The translations under genes and the position numbers were made by a program. From Panulirus ornatus (lineage: Eukaryota > Arthropoda > Malacostraca > Decapoda > Palinuridae), in contig NC_092255.1 in the NCBI RefSeq assembly GCF_036320965.1, positions 11,061,703 to 11,125,702 of the forward strand: a DNA stretch of 64,000 nt, written 5' to 3'. A model generated the notes under the pieces. The model was not told where the DNA came from, made no database searches, and saw only the letters and a program-made list of their open reading frames with translations. This document shows, piece after piece, positions 40,070-53,054 of this stretch. The first letter of the stretch is position 1; each line of letters begins with the position of its first letter.

Positions 40070-40918
40070 CTCTTTTTAAGTATTTTCAACAGTATTTTCG
40101 TAACACTAATTTGTTTTTGTCATCTGAACAGATTTTTTTTTCACTCTTCTAAATAGTTCTTATCTAGTCTTCCAAACGGATCTTTTTCGTTCTTCTTAAT
40201 AGATTTCTTCAATCTTCCTGGCTGGTGTTTTGTCTCTTCCAACACTTATTTCTTAGTCTACTAAAGAAATTGAAAAAAAAGTCGCTTATTGTAACCGACA
40301 CTCTGCAAAAAGAGTGGCTTGAACGGGTCTCTCCTACGATTATATATGTATGGTAGTATACCTGTACAAATGGAAAAAGAAATGGGAAAAAGAGGGGCTA
40401 CCTACATACCTACCTACCTACCTACACTCTTAAAAGCACATTCTGATCAACTTAAGATATGTATGATTAGGTACATATACAAATGGAAAATAAATTTGCT
40501 TAATTTTACCTCAACTCTGCAAAAAAAGGACTTTTTATGCGGCTTTTTTATGCAAGTGTGGTACCCATTCCAGAAATCCAGTAATCCAACAACACGCACC
40601 TACCTACACTTTTAAACGCACATACCGATCCATTGAGATATATATGGCTTGCAAACAGACTTTCTTTTAATCTTTCAAATTTTTCTTTTTTTTGTTAGTT
40701 TTCTTAACAAATCTCTTTTTATTCTTCTAAAAAAAATATTTTTTGTCTTTCACTTCCGTGTTTATTTAGAGTTCCCGAGTTGTTTTTTTTCCATCTTCCA
40801 ACCAGTATTTCAAACAATTCTTTTAACAGAAGTTTCCAAACAGCAGTTTATTCATCTTCCAAGCAGTTTTTCAAACAGTTCTTTTAACCAAACAAATCTG
40901 TTTTAGTTTTCCAAAAAG
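40070..40918 (+). repeat. Chimaeric monomer: A head, B body, A end
   Basis: The monomer starts as A (TCGTAAC, CTTCAATCTTCCTGGCTGG) and runs to CCTACGATTA (40,342). About 89 bp of the alpha segment is lost between TACGATTA and ATATATGTATGG. It then turns B-type (GAAATGGGAAAAAGAGGGG, third body segment present, TTTCACTTCCGTG). It reverts to A-type at AACAGAAGTTTCCAAACAGC (about 40,827). One patch inside is A-type (CCTCAACTCTGC). Private changes include GTATACCTG, CAACTTAAG, TGCGGCTTTT and an extra C in TTTTCCATC. Length 849 bp. Open frames of 98 and 85 codons here are by-products. Confidence 0.88.
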
Positions 40919-41705
40919 CTCTTTTTAAGTATTTTCAACAGTATTTTCGTTACACTAATTTGTTTTTTCATCTGAAAAGATTTTTTTTTCACTCTTCTAA
41001 ATAGTTCTTATCTAGTCTTCCAAACGGATCTTTTTCGTTTTTCTTAATAGATTTCTTTAATCTTCCTGGCAGGTGTTTTGTATCTTCCAACACTTATTTC
41101 TTAGTCTACTAAACAAATTGAAAAAAAATCGCTTATTGTAACATACACTCTGCAAAAAGAGTGGCTTGAACGGGTCTCTCCTACGATTATTTAGGCAAGC
41201 CTGCTACCCCAAAAATCTGTCCAGAATTCCATCAACACGCAACTACCTACACTCCTAAAAGCATATACTGATCTAATGATATATATATGGTAGTATGCCT
41301 GTAGAAATGGAAAAAAAAAATGGCGAAAAGAGAGGCTATCTACCTACCTACTTATCTACAAATGGAAAATAAATTTGCTTAATTTTACCTCAACTCTGCA
41401 AAAAAAGGACTTTTTATGCAGGCTTTTTTACGCAAGCTGGTACCCATTCCAGAAATCCAGTAATCCAACAACACGCACCTACCTACACTCTTAAACGCAC
41501 ATACCGATCCATTGAGATATATATGGCTTGCAAACAGACTTTCTTTTAATCTTTCAAATTTTTCTTGTTTTTATTAGTTTTCTTAACAAATCTCTTTTTA
41601 CTCTTCAAAAAAAATATTTTTAGTCTTTCAATTCCGTGTTTATTTAGAGTTCCCGAATTGTTTTTCAATTCTTTTAACAAAACAGATGTTTTAGTTTTCC
41701 AAAAG
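40919..41705 (+). repeat. Chimaeric monomer: B head, A body, B end
   Basis: Complement of the previous monomer. The head is B-type (TCGTTAC, CTGAAAAG, CCTGGCAGG, AACATACACTCTGC), the body switches to A-type at GAGTGGCTTGAACGG (about 41,160) and stays A-type through CTTCAAAAAAAATA and CCCGAATTG. At about 41,664 it jumps to the B end (CAATTCTTTTAACAAAACAG). Private changes include TTTAGGCAAG, CTACCCCAAAAATC, GTAGAAATGG, CTTATCTAC and GCAAGCTGG. At 787 bp it is shorter than A or B because part of the tail is skipped at the last junction. Confidence 0.88.
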
Positions 41706-42027
41706 CTCTTTTTAAGTATTTTCAACAATATTTTCACAACACTAATTTATATTTGTCATCTGAACAGATTTTTTTTTCACTTCTAAATAGTTCTTATCTA
41801 GTCATCCAAACGGATCTTTTTCGTTCTTCTTAATAGATTTCTTTAATCTTCCTGGCAGGTCTTTTTTTATCTTCCAAAAAAAATATTTTTAGTCTTTCAA
41901 TTCCGTGTTTATTTAGAGTTCCCGAGTAGTTTTTTTTGAAGTTTTCCAAACAGCAGTTTATTCATCTTCCAAGCAATTTTCAAACAGTTCTTTTAACCAA
42001 ACAAATCTGTTTTAGTTTTCCAAAAAG
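41706..42027 (+). repeat. Regular monomer C closing the scrambled HOR
   Basis: Standard 322-bp C with all its private markers. The unequal events in the two preceding monomers did not touch it, so the array keeps its large-medium-short rhythm here. Confidence 0.92.
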
Positions 42028-45000
42028 CTCTTTTTAAGTATTTTCAACAGTATTTTCGTAACACTAATTTGTTTTTGTCATCTGAACAGATTTTTTTTTC
42101 ACTCTTCTAAATAGTTCTTATCTAGTCTTCCAAACGGATCTTTTTCGTTCTTCTTAATAGATTTCTTCAATCTTCCTGGCTGGTGTTTTGTCTCTTCCAA
42201 CACTTATTTCTTAGTCTACTAAAGAAATTGAAAAAAAAGTCGCTTATTGTAACCGACACTCTGCAAAAAGAGTGGCTTGAACGGGTCTCTCCTACGATTA
42301 TTTATGCAAGCCTGCTACCCAAACATCTGTCCAGAATTCCATCAACACGCAACTACCTACACTCCTAAAAGCATATACTGATCTAATGATATATGTATGG
42401 TAGTATGCCTGTACAAATGGAAAAAAAAAATGGCGAAAAGAGAGGCTATCTACCTACCTACCTATCTACAAATGGAAAATAAATTTGCTTAATTTTACCT
42501 CAACTCTGCAAAAAAAGGACTTTTTATGCAGGCTTTTTTACGCAAGCCTGGTACCCATTCCAGAAATCCAGTAATCCAACAACACGCACCTACCTACACT
42601 CTTAAACGCACATACCGATCCATTGAGATATATATGGCTTGCAAACAGACTTTCTTTTAATCTTTCAAATTTTTCTTGTTTTTATTAGTTTTCTTAACAA
42701 ATCTCTTTTTACTCTTCAAAAAAAAATATTTTTAGTCTTTCAATTCCGTGTTTATTTAGAGTTCCCGAATTGTTTTTTTGAAGTTTTCCAAACAGCAGTT
42801 TATTCATCTTCCAAGCAGTTTTTCAAACAGTTCTTTTAACCAAACAAATCTGTTTTAGTTTTCCAAAAAGCTCTTTTTAAGTATTTTCAACAGTATTTTC
42901 GTTACACTAATTTGTTTTTTCATCTGAAAAGATTTTTTTTTCACTCTTCTAAATAGTTCTTATCTAGTCTTCCAAACGGATCTTTTTCGTTTTTCTTAAT
43001 AGATTTCTTTAATCTTCCTGGCAGGTGTTTTGTATCTTCCAACACTTATTTCTTAGTCTACTAAACAAATTGAAAAAAAAATCGCTTATTGTAACATACA
43101 CTCTGCAAAAAGAGTGACTTGAACGGGTCTCTCCTACGATAATTTATGCATGCGTGCTGCCCAAACATCTGTCCAGTATTCCATCAACACGCAACTACCT
43201 ACACTCCTAAAAGCATATACTGATCTAATGAGATATGTATGGTAGTATGCCTGTACAAATGGAAAAAGAAATGGGAAAAAGAGGGGCTACCTACATACCT
43301 ACCTACCTACCTACACTCTTAAAAGCACATTCTGATCAATTAAGATATGTATGATTAGGTACATATACAAATGGAAAATAAATTTGCTTAATTTTACCTC
43401 CGCTCTGCAAAAAAAGGACTTTTTATGCGGGCTTTTTTATGCAAGTGTGGTACCCATTCCAGAAATCCAGTAATCCAACAACACGCACCTACCTACACTT
43501 TTAAACGCACATACCGATCCATTGAGATATATATGGCTTGCAAACAGACTTTCTTTTAATCTTTCAAATTTTTCTTTTTTTTGTTAGTTTTCTTAACAAA
43601 TCTCTTTTTATTCTTCTAAAAAAAATATTTTTTGTCTTTCACTTCCGTGTTTATTTAGAGTTCCCGAGTTGTTTTTTTTCATCTTCCAACCAGTATTTCA
43701 AACAATTCTTTTAACAAAACAGATGTTTTAGTTTTCCAAAAGCTCTTTTTAAGTATTTTCAACAATATTTTCACAACACTAATTTATATTTGTCATCTGA
43801 ACAGATTTTTTTTTCACTTCTAAATAGTTCTTATCTAGTCATCCAAACGGATCTTTTTCGTTCTTCTTAATAGATTTCTTTAATCTTCCTGGCAGGTCTT
43901 TTTTTATCTTCCAAAAAAAATATTTTTAGTCTTTCAATTCCGTGTTTATTTAGAGTTCCCGAGTAGTTTTTTTTGAAGTTTTCCAAACAGCAGTTTATTC
44001 ATCTTCCAAGCAATTTTCAAACAGTTCTTTTAACCAAACAAATCTGTTTTAGTTTTCCAAAAAGCTCTTTTTAAGTATTTTCAACAGTATTTTCGTAACA
44101 CTAATTTGTTTTTGTCATCTGAACAGATTTTTTTTTCACTCTTCTAAATAGTTCTTATCTAGTCTTCCAAACGGATCTTTTTCGTTCTTCTTAATAGATT
44201 TCTTCAATCTTCCTGGCTGGTGTTTTGTCTCTTCCAACACTTATTTCTTAGTCTACTAAAGAAATTGAAAAAAAAGTCGCTTATTGTAACCGACACTCTG
44301 CAAAAAGAGTGGCTTGAACGGGTCTCTCCTACGATTATTTATGCAAGCCTGCTACCCAAACATCTGTCCAGAATTCCATCAACACGCAACTACCTACACT
44401 CCTAAAAGCATATACTGATCTAATGATATATGTATGGTAGTATGCCTGTACAAATGGAAAAAAAAAATGGCGAAAAGAGAGGCTATCTACCTACCTACCT
44501 ATCTACAAATGGAAAATAAATTTGCTTAATTTTACCTCAACTCTGCAAAAAAAGGACTTTTTATGCAGGCTTTTTTACGCAAGCCTGGTACCCATTCCAG
44601 AAATCCAGTAATCCAACAACACGCACCTACCTACACTCTTAAACGCACATACCGATCCATTGAGATATATATGGCTTGCAAACAGACTTTCTTTTAATCT
44701 TTCAAATTTTTCTTGTTTTTATTAGTTTTCTTAACAAATCTCTTTTTACTCTTCAAAAAAAAATATTTTTAGTCTTTCAATTCCGTGTTTATTTAGAGTT
44801 CCCGAATTGTTTTTTTGAAGTTTTCCAAACAGCAGTTTATTCATCTTCCAAGCAGTTTTTCAAACAGTTCTTTTAACCAAACAAATCTGTTTTAGTTTTC
44901 CAAAAAGCTCTTTTTAAGTATTTTCAACAGTATTTTCGTTACACTAATTTGTTTTTTCATCTGAAAAGATTTTTTTTTCACTCTTCTAAATAGTTCTTAT

Positions 45001-48000
45001 CTAGTCTTCCAAACGGATCTTTTTCGTTTTTCTTAATAGATTTCTTTAATCTTCCTGGCAGGTGTTTTGTATCTTCCAACACTTATTTCTTAGTCTACTA
45101 AACAAATTGAAAAAAAAATCGCTTATTGTAACATACACTCTGCAAAAAGAGTGACTTGAACGGGTCTCTCCTACGATAATTTATGCATGCGTGCTGCCCA
45201 AACATCTGTCCAGTATTCCATCAACACGCAACTACCTACACTCCTAAAAGCATATACTGATCTAATGAGATATGTATGGTAGTATGCCTGTACAAATGGA
45301 AAAAGAAATGGGAAAAAGAGGGGCTACCTACATACCTACCTACCTACCTACACTCTTAAAAGCACATTCTGATCAATTAAGATATGTATGATTAGGTACA
45401 TATACAAATGGAAAATAAATTTGCTTAATTTTACCTCCGCTCTGCAAAAAAAGGACTTTTTATGCGGGCTTTTTTATGCAAGTGTGGTACCCATTCCAGA
45501 AATCCAGTAATCCAACAACACGCACCTACCTACACTTTTAAACGCACATACCGATCCATTGAGATATATATGGCTTGCAAACAGACTTTCTTTTAATCTT
45601 TCAAATTTTTCTTTTTTTTGTTAGTTTTCTTAACAAATCTCTTTTTATTCTTCTAAAAAAAATATTTTTTGTCTTTCACTTCCGTGTTTATTTAGAGTTC
45701 CCGAGTTGTTTTTTTTCATCTTCCAACCAGTATTTCAAACAATTCTTTTAACAAAACAGATGTTTTAGTTTTCCAAAAGCTCTTTTTAAGTATTTTCAAC
45801 AATATTTTCACAACACTAATTTATATTTGTCATCTGAACAGATTTTTTTTTCACTTCTAAATAGTTCTTATCTAGTCATCCAAACGGATCTTTTTCGTTC
45901 TTCTTAATAGATTTCTTTAATCTTCCTGGCAGGTCTTTTTTTATCTTCCAAAAAAAATATTTTTAGTCTTTCAATTCCGTGTTTATTTAGAGTTCCCGAG
46001 TAGTTTTTTTTGAAGTTTTCCAAACAGCAGTTTATTCATCTTCCAAGCAATTTTCAAACAGTTCTTTTAACCAAACAAATCTGTTTTAGTTTTCCAAAAA
46101 GCTCTTTTTAAGTATTTTCAACAGTATTTTCGTAACACTAATTTGTTTTTGTCATCTGAACAGATTTTTTTTTCACTCTTCTAAATAGTTCTTATCTAGT
46201 CTTCCAAACGGATCTTTTTCGTTCTTCTTAATAGATTTCTTCAATCTTCCTGGCTGGTGTTTTGTCTCTTCCAACACTTATTTCTTAGTCTACTAAAGAA
46301 ATTGAAAAAAAAGTCGCTTATTGTAACCGACACTCTGCAAAAAGAGTGGCTTGAACGGGTCTCTCCTACGATTATTTATGCAAGCCTGCTACCCAAACAT
46401 CTGTCCAGAATTCCATCAACACGCAACTACCTACACTCCTAAAAGCATATACTGATCTAATGATATATGTATGGTAGTATGCCTGTACAAATGGAAAAAA
46501 AAAATGGCGAAAAGAGAGGCTATCTACCTACCTACCTATCTACAAATGGAAAATAAATTTGCTTAATTTTACCTCAACTCTGCAAAAAAAGGACTTTTTA
46601 TGCAGGCTTTTTTACGCAAGCCTGGTACCCATTCCAGAAATCCAGTAATCCAACAACACGCACCTACCTACACTCTTAAACGCACATACCGATCCATTGA
46701 GATATATATGGCTTGCAAACAGACTTTCTTTTAATCTTTCAAATTTTTCTTGTTTTTATTAGTTTTCTTAACAAATCTCTTTTTACTCTTCAAAAAAAAA
46801 TATTTTTAGTCTTTCAATTCCGTGTTTATTTAGAGTTCCCGAATTGTTTTTTTGAAGTTTTCCAAACAGCAGTTTATTCATCTTCCAAGCAGTTTTTCAA
46901 ACAGTTCTTTTAACCAAACAAATCTGTTTTAGTTTTCCAAAAAGCTCTTTTTAAGTATTTTCAACAGTATTTTCGTTACACTAATTTGTTTTTTCATCTG
47001 AAAAGATTTTTTTTTCACTCTTCTAAATAGTTCTTATCTAGTCTTCCAAACGGATCTTTTTCGTTTTTCTTAATAGATTTCTTTAATCTTCCTGGCAGGT
47101 GTTTTGTATCTTCCAACACTTATTTCTTAGTCTACTAAACAAATTGAAAAAAAAATCGCTTATTGTAACATACACTCTGCAAAAAGAGTGACTTGAACGG
47201 GTCTCTCCTACGATAATTTATGCATGCGTGCTGCCCAAACATCTGTCCAGTATTCCATCAACACGCAACTACCTACACTCCTAAAAGCATATACTGATCT
47301 AATGAGATATGTATGGTAGTATGCCTGTACAAATGGAAAAAGAAATGGGAAAAAGAGGGGCTACCTACATACCTACCTACCTACCTACACTCTTAAAAGC
47401 ACATTCTGATCAATTAAGATATGTATGATTAGGTACATATACAAATGGAAAATAAATTTGCTTAATTTTACCTCCGCTCTGCAAAAAAAGGACTTTTTAT
47501 GCGGGCTTTTTTATGCAAGTGTGGTACCCATTCCAGAAATCCAGTAATCCAACAACACGCACCTACCTACACTTTTAAACGCACATACCGATCCATTGAG
47601 ATATATATGGCTTGCAAACAGACTTTCTTTTAATCTTTCAAATTTTTCTTTTTTTTGTTAGTTTTCTTAACAAATCTCTTTTTATTCTTCTAAAAAAAAT
47701 ATTTTTTGTCTTTCACTTCCGTGTTTATTTAGAGTTCCCGAGTTGTTTTTTTTCATCTTCCAACCAGTATTTCAAACAATTCTTTTAACAAAACAGATGT
47801 TTTAGTTTTCCAAAAGCTCTTTTTAAGTATTTTCAACAATATTTTCACAACACTAATTTATATTTGTCATCTGAACAGATTTTTTTTTCACTTCTAAATA
47901 GTTCTTATCTAGTCATCCAAACGGATCTTTTTCGTTCTTCTTAATAGATTTCTTTAATCTTCCTGGCAGGTCTTTTTTTATCTTCCAAAAAAAATATTTT

Positions 48001-48138
48001 TAGTCTTTCAATTCCGTGTTTATTTAGAGTTCCCGAGTAGTTTTTTTTGAAGTTTTCCAAACAGCAGTTTATTCATCTTCCAAGCAATTTTCAAACAGTT
48101 CTTTTAACCAAACAAATCTGTTTTAGTTTTCCAAAAAG
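42028..48138 (+). repeat. Three consecutive regular HORs
   Basis: Units start at 42028, 44065 and 46102, each 2,037 bp. The exact period and consensus sequence resume immediately after the scrambled unit. Confidence 0.94.
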
Positions 48139-48981
48139 CTCTTTTTAAGTATTTTCAACAGTATTTTCGTAACACTAATTTGTTTTTGTCATCTGAACAG
48201 ATTTTTTTTTCACTCTTCTAAATAGTTCTTATCTAGTCTTCCAAACGGATCTTTTTCGTTCTTCTTAATAGATTTCTTCAATCTTCCTGGCTGGTGTTTT
48301 GTCTCTTCCAACACTTATTTCTTAGTCTACTAAAGAAATTGAAAAAAAAGTCGCTTATTGTAACCGACACTCTGCAAAAAGAGTGGCTTGAACGGGTCTC
48401 TCCTACGATTATTTATGCAAGCCTGCTACCCAAACATCTGTCCAGAATTCCATCAACACGCAACTACCTACACTCCTAAAAGCATATACTGATCTAATGA
48501 TATATGTATGGTAGTATGCCTGTACAAATGGAAAAAAAAAATGGCGAAAAGAGAGGCTATCTACCTACCTACCTATCTACAAATGGAAAATAAATTTGCT
48601 TAATTTTACCTCAACTCTGCAAAAAAAGGACTTTTTATGCAGGCTTTTTTACGCAAGCCTGGTACCCATTCCAGAAATCCAGTAATCCAACAACACGCAC
48701 CTACCTACACTCTTAAACGCACATACCGATCCATTGAGATATATATGGCTTGCAAACAGACTTTCTTTTAATCTTTCAAATTTTTCTTGTTTTTATTAGT
48801 TTTCTTAACAAATCTCTTTTTACTCTTCAAAAAAAAATATTTTTAGTCTTTCAATTCCGTGTTTATTTAGAGTTCCCGAATTGTTTTTTTGAAGTTTTCC
48901 AAACAGCAGTTTATTCATCTTCCAAGCAGTTTTTCAAACAGTTCTTTTAACCAAACAAATCTGTTTTAGTTTTCCAAAAAG
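48139..48981 (+). repeat. Lone monomer A (B and C missing)
   Basis: A standard 843-bp A that is followed directly by another A-type monomer rather than by B and C. The landmark interval is 842 bp instead of 2,037, so 1,195 bp (one B plus one C) has been lost. See the hybrid monomer that follows for the exchange point. Confidence 0.94.
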
Positions 48982-49823
48982 CTCTTTTTAAGTATTTTCA
49001 ACAGTATTTTCGTTACACTAATTTGTTTTTTCATCTGAAAAGATTTTTTTTTCACTCTTCTAAATAGTTCTTATCTAGTCTTCCAAACGGATCTTTTTCG
49101 TTCTTCTTAATAGATTTCTTCAATCTTCCTGGCTGGTGTTTTGTCTCTTCCAACACTTATTTCTTAGTCTACTAAAGAAATTGAAAAAAAAGTCGCTTAT
49201 TGTAACCGACACTCTGCAAAAAGAGTGGCTTGAACGGGTCTCTCCTACGATTATTTATGCAAGCCTGCTACCCAAACATCTGTCCAGAATTCCATCAACA
49301 CGCAACTACCTACACTCCTAAAAGCATATACTGATCTAATGATATATGTATGGTAGTATGCCTGTACAAATGGAAAAAAAAAATGGCGAAAAGAGAGGCT
49401 ATCTACCTACCTACCTATCTACAAATGGAAAATAAATTTGCTTAATTTTACCTCAACTCTGCAAAAAAAGGACTTTTTATGCAGGCTTTTTTACGCAAGC
49501 CTGGTACCCATTCCAGAAATCCAGTAATCCAACAACACGCACCTACCTACACTCTTAAACGCACATACCGATCCATTGAGATATATATGGCTTGCAAACA
49601 GACTTTCTTTTAATCTTTCAAATTTTTCTTGTTTTTATTAGTTTTCTTAACAAATCTCTTTTTACTCTTCAAAAAAAAATATTTTTAGTCTTTCAATTCC
49701 GTGTTTATTTAGAGTTCCCGAATTGTTTTTTTGAAGTTTTCCAAACAGCAGTTTATTCATCTTCCAAGCAGTTTTTCAAACAGTTCTTTTAACCAAACAA
49801 ATCTGTTTTAGTTTTCCAAAAAG
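48982..49823 (+). repeat. Hybrid monomer: B head fused to A
   Basis: The monomer begins as B (TCGTTACACTAATTTG, CTGAAAAG; last B-specific base at 49,040) and becomes A from CGTTCTTCTTAATAG (first A-specific base at 49,103). Between lies a 62-bp tract identical in A and B, so the exchange point is within 49,041-49,102. The fusion is exactly in register: length 842 bp, one below A because the B head has one base less. Inference: homologous unequal crossing-over between a B head and an A head. Confidence 0.93.
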
Positions 49824-51017
49824 CTCTTTTTAAGTATTTTCAACAGTATTTTCGTTACACTAATTTGTTTTTTCATCTGAAAAGATTTTTTTTTCACTCT
49901 TCTAAATAGTTCTTATCTAGTCTTCCAAACGGATCTTTTTCGTTTTTCTTAATAGATTTCTTTAATCTTCCTGGCAGGTGTTTTGTATCTTCCAACACTT
50001 ATTTCTTAGTCTACTAAACAAATTGAAAAAAAAATCGCTTATTGTAACATACACTCTGCAAAAAGAGTGACTTGAACGGGTCTCTCCTACGATAATTTAT
50101 GCATGCGTGCTGCCCAAACATCTGTCCAGTATTCCATCAACACGCAACTACCTACACTCCTAAAAGCATATACTGATCTAATGAGATATGTATGGTAGTA
50201 TGCCTGTACAAATGGAAAAAGAAATGGGAAAAAGAGGGGCTACCTACATACCTACCTACCTACCTACACTCTTAAAAGCACATTCTGATCAATTAAGATA
50301 TGTATGATTAGGTACATATACAAATGGAAAATAAATTTGCTTAATTTTACCTCCGCTCTGCAAAAAAAGGACTTTTTATGCGGGCTTTTTTATGCAAGTG
50401 TGGTACCCATTCCAGAAATCCAGTAATCCAACAACACGCACCTACCTACACTTTTAAACGCACATACCGATCCATTGAGATATATATGGCTTGCAAACAG
50501 ACTTTCTTTTAATCTTTCAAATTTTTCTTTTTTTTGTTAGTTTTCTTAACAAATCTCTTTTTATTCTTCTAAAAAAAATATTTTTTGTCTTTCACTTCCG
50601 TGTTTATTTAGAGTTCCCGAGTTGTTTTTTTTCATCTTCCAACCAGTATTTCAAACAATTCTTTTAACAAAACAGATGTTTTAGTTTTCCAAAAGCTCTT
50701 TTTAAGTATTTTCAACAATATTTTCACAACACTAATTTATATTTGTCATCTGAACAGATTTTTTTTTCACTTCTAAATAGTTCTTATCTAGTCATCCAAA
50801 CGGATCTTTTTCGTTCTTCTTAATAGATTTCTTTAATCTTCCTGGCAGGTCTTTTTTTATCTTCCAAAAAAAATATTTTTAGTCTTTCAATTCCGTGTTT
50901 ATTTAGAGTTCCCGAGTAGTTTTTTTTGAAGTTTTCCAAACAGCAGTTTATTCATCTTCCAAGCAATTTTCAAACAGTTCTTTTAACCAAACAAATCTGT
51001 TTTAGTTTTCCAAAAAG
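49824..51017 (+). repeat. Regular monomers B and C
   Basis: Standard 872-bp B and 322-bp C complete the HOR that began with the hybrid monomer at 48,982. Confidence 0.92.
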
Positions 51018-53054
51018 CTCTTTTTAAGTATTTTCAACAGTATTTTCGTAACACTAATTTGTTTTTGTCATCTGAACAGATTTTTTTTTCACTCTTCTAA
51101 ATAGTTCTTATCTAGTCTTCCAAACGGATCTTTTTCGTTCTTCTTAATAGATTTCTTCAATCTTCCTGGCTGGTGTTTTGTCTCTTCCAACACTTATTTC
51201 TTAGTCTACTAAAGAAATTGAAAAAAAAGTCGCTTATTGTAACCGACACTCTGCAAAAAGAGTGGCTTGAACGGGTCTCTCCTACGATTATTTATGCAAG
51301 CCTGCTACCCAAACATCTGTCCAGAATTCCATCAACACGCAACTACCTACACTCCTAAAAGCATATACTGATCTAATGATATATGTATGGTAGTATGCCT
51401 GTACAAATGGAAAAAAAAAATGGCGAAAAGAGAGGCTATCTACCTACCTACCTATCTACAAATGGAAAATAAATTTGCTTAATTTTACCTCAACTCTGCA
51501 AAAAAAGGACTTTTTATGCAGGCTTTTTTACGCAAGCCTGGTACCCATTCCAGAAATCCAGTAATCCAACAACACGCACCTACCTACACTCTTAAACGCA
51601 CATACCGATCCATTGAGATATATATGGCTTGCAAACAGACTTTCTTTTAATCTTTCAAATTTTTCTTGTTTTTATTAGTTTTCTTAACAAATCTCTTTTT
51701 ACTCTTCAAAAAAAAATATTTTTAGTCTTTCAATTCCGTGTTTATTTAGAGTTCCCGAATTGTTTTTTTGAAGTTTTCCAAACAGCAGTTTATTCATCTT
51801 CCAAGCAGTTTTTCAAACAGTTCTTTTAACCAAACAAATCTGTTTTAGTTTTCCAAAAAGCTCTTTTTAAGTATTTTCAACAGTATTTTCGTTACACTAA
51901 TTTGTTTTTTCATCTGAAAAGATTTTTTTTTCACTCTTCTAAATAGTTCTTATCTAGTCTTCCAAACGGATCTTTTTCGTTTTTCTTAATAGATTTCTTT
52001 AATCTTCCTGGCAGGTGTTTTGTATCTTCCAACACTTATTTCTTAGTCTACTAAACAAATTGAAAAAAAAATCGCTTATTGTAACATACACTCTGCAAAA
52101 AGAGTGACTTGAACGGGTCTCTCCTACGATAATTTATGCATGCGTGCTGCCCAAACATCTGTCCAGTATTCCATCAACACGCAACTACCTACACTCCTAA
52201 AAGCATATACTGATCTAATGAGATATGTATGGTAGTATGCCTGTACAAATGGAAAAAGAAATGGGAAAAAGAGGGGCTACCTACATACCTACCTACCTAC
52301 CTACACTCTTAAAAGCACATTCTGATCAATTAAGATATGTATGATTAGGTACATATACAAATGGAAAATAAATTTGCTTAATTTTACCTCCGCTCTGCAA
52401 AAAAAGGACTTTTTATGCGGGCTTTTTTATGCAAGTGTGGTACCCATTCCAGAAATCCAGTAATCCAACAACACGCACCTACCTACACTTTTAAACGCAC
52501 ATACCGATCCATTGAGATATATATGGCTTGCAAACAGACTTTCTTTTAATCTTTCAAATTTTTCTTTTTTTTGTTAGTTTTCTTAACAAATCTCTTTTTA
52601 TTCTTCTAAAAAAAATATTTTTTGTCTTTCACTTCCGTGTTTATTTAGAGTTCCCGAGTTGTTTTTTTTCATCTTCCAACCAGTATTTCAAACAATTCTT
52701 TTAACAAAACAGATGTTTTAGTTTTCCAAAAGCTCTTTTTAAGTATTTTCAACAATATTTTCACAACACTAATTTATATTTGTCATCTGAACAGATTTTT
52801 TTTTCACTTCTAAATAGTTCTTATCTAGTCATCCAAACGGATCTTTTTCGTTCTTCTTAATAGATTTCTTTAATCTTCCTGGCAGGTCTTTTTTTATCTT
52901 CCAAAAAAAATATTTTTAGTCTTTCAATTCCGTGTTTATTTAGAGTTCCCGAGTAGTTTTTTTTGAAGTTTTCCAAACAGCAGTTTATTCATCTTCCAAG
53001 CAATTTTCAAACAGTTCTTTTAACCAAACAAATCTGTTTTAGTTTTCCAAAAAG
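51018..53054 (+). repeat. Regular HOR
   Basis: Standard A-B-C unit of 2,037 bp with no variant seen. Confidence 0.93.

Noticed and set aside
40319..41786. Longer open frames (98, 85, 73 and 63 codons) in the scrambled HOR
   Set aside because: They arise from the chimaeric joins and single-base indels, overlap on both strands, and have no recognisable domain.
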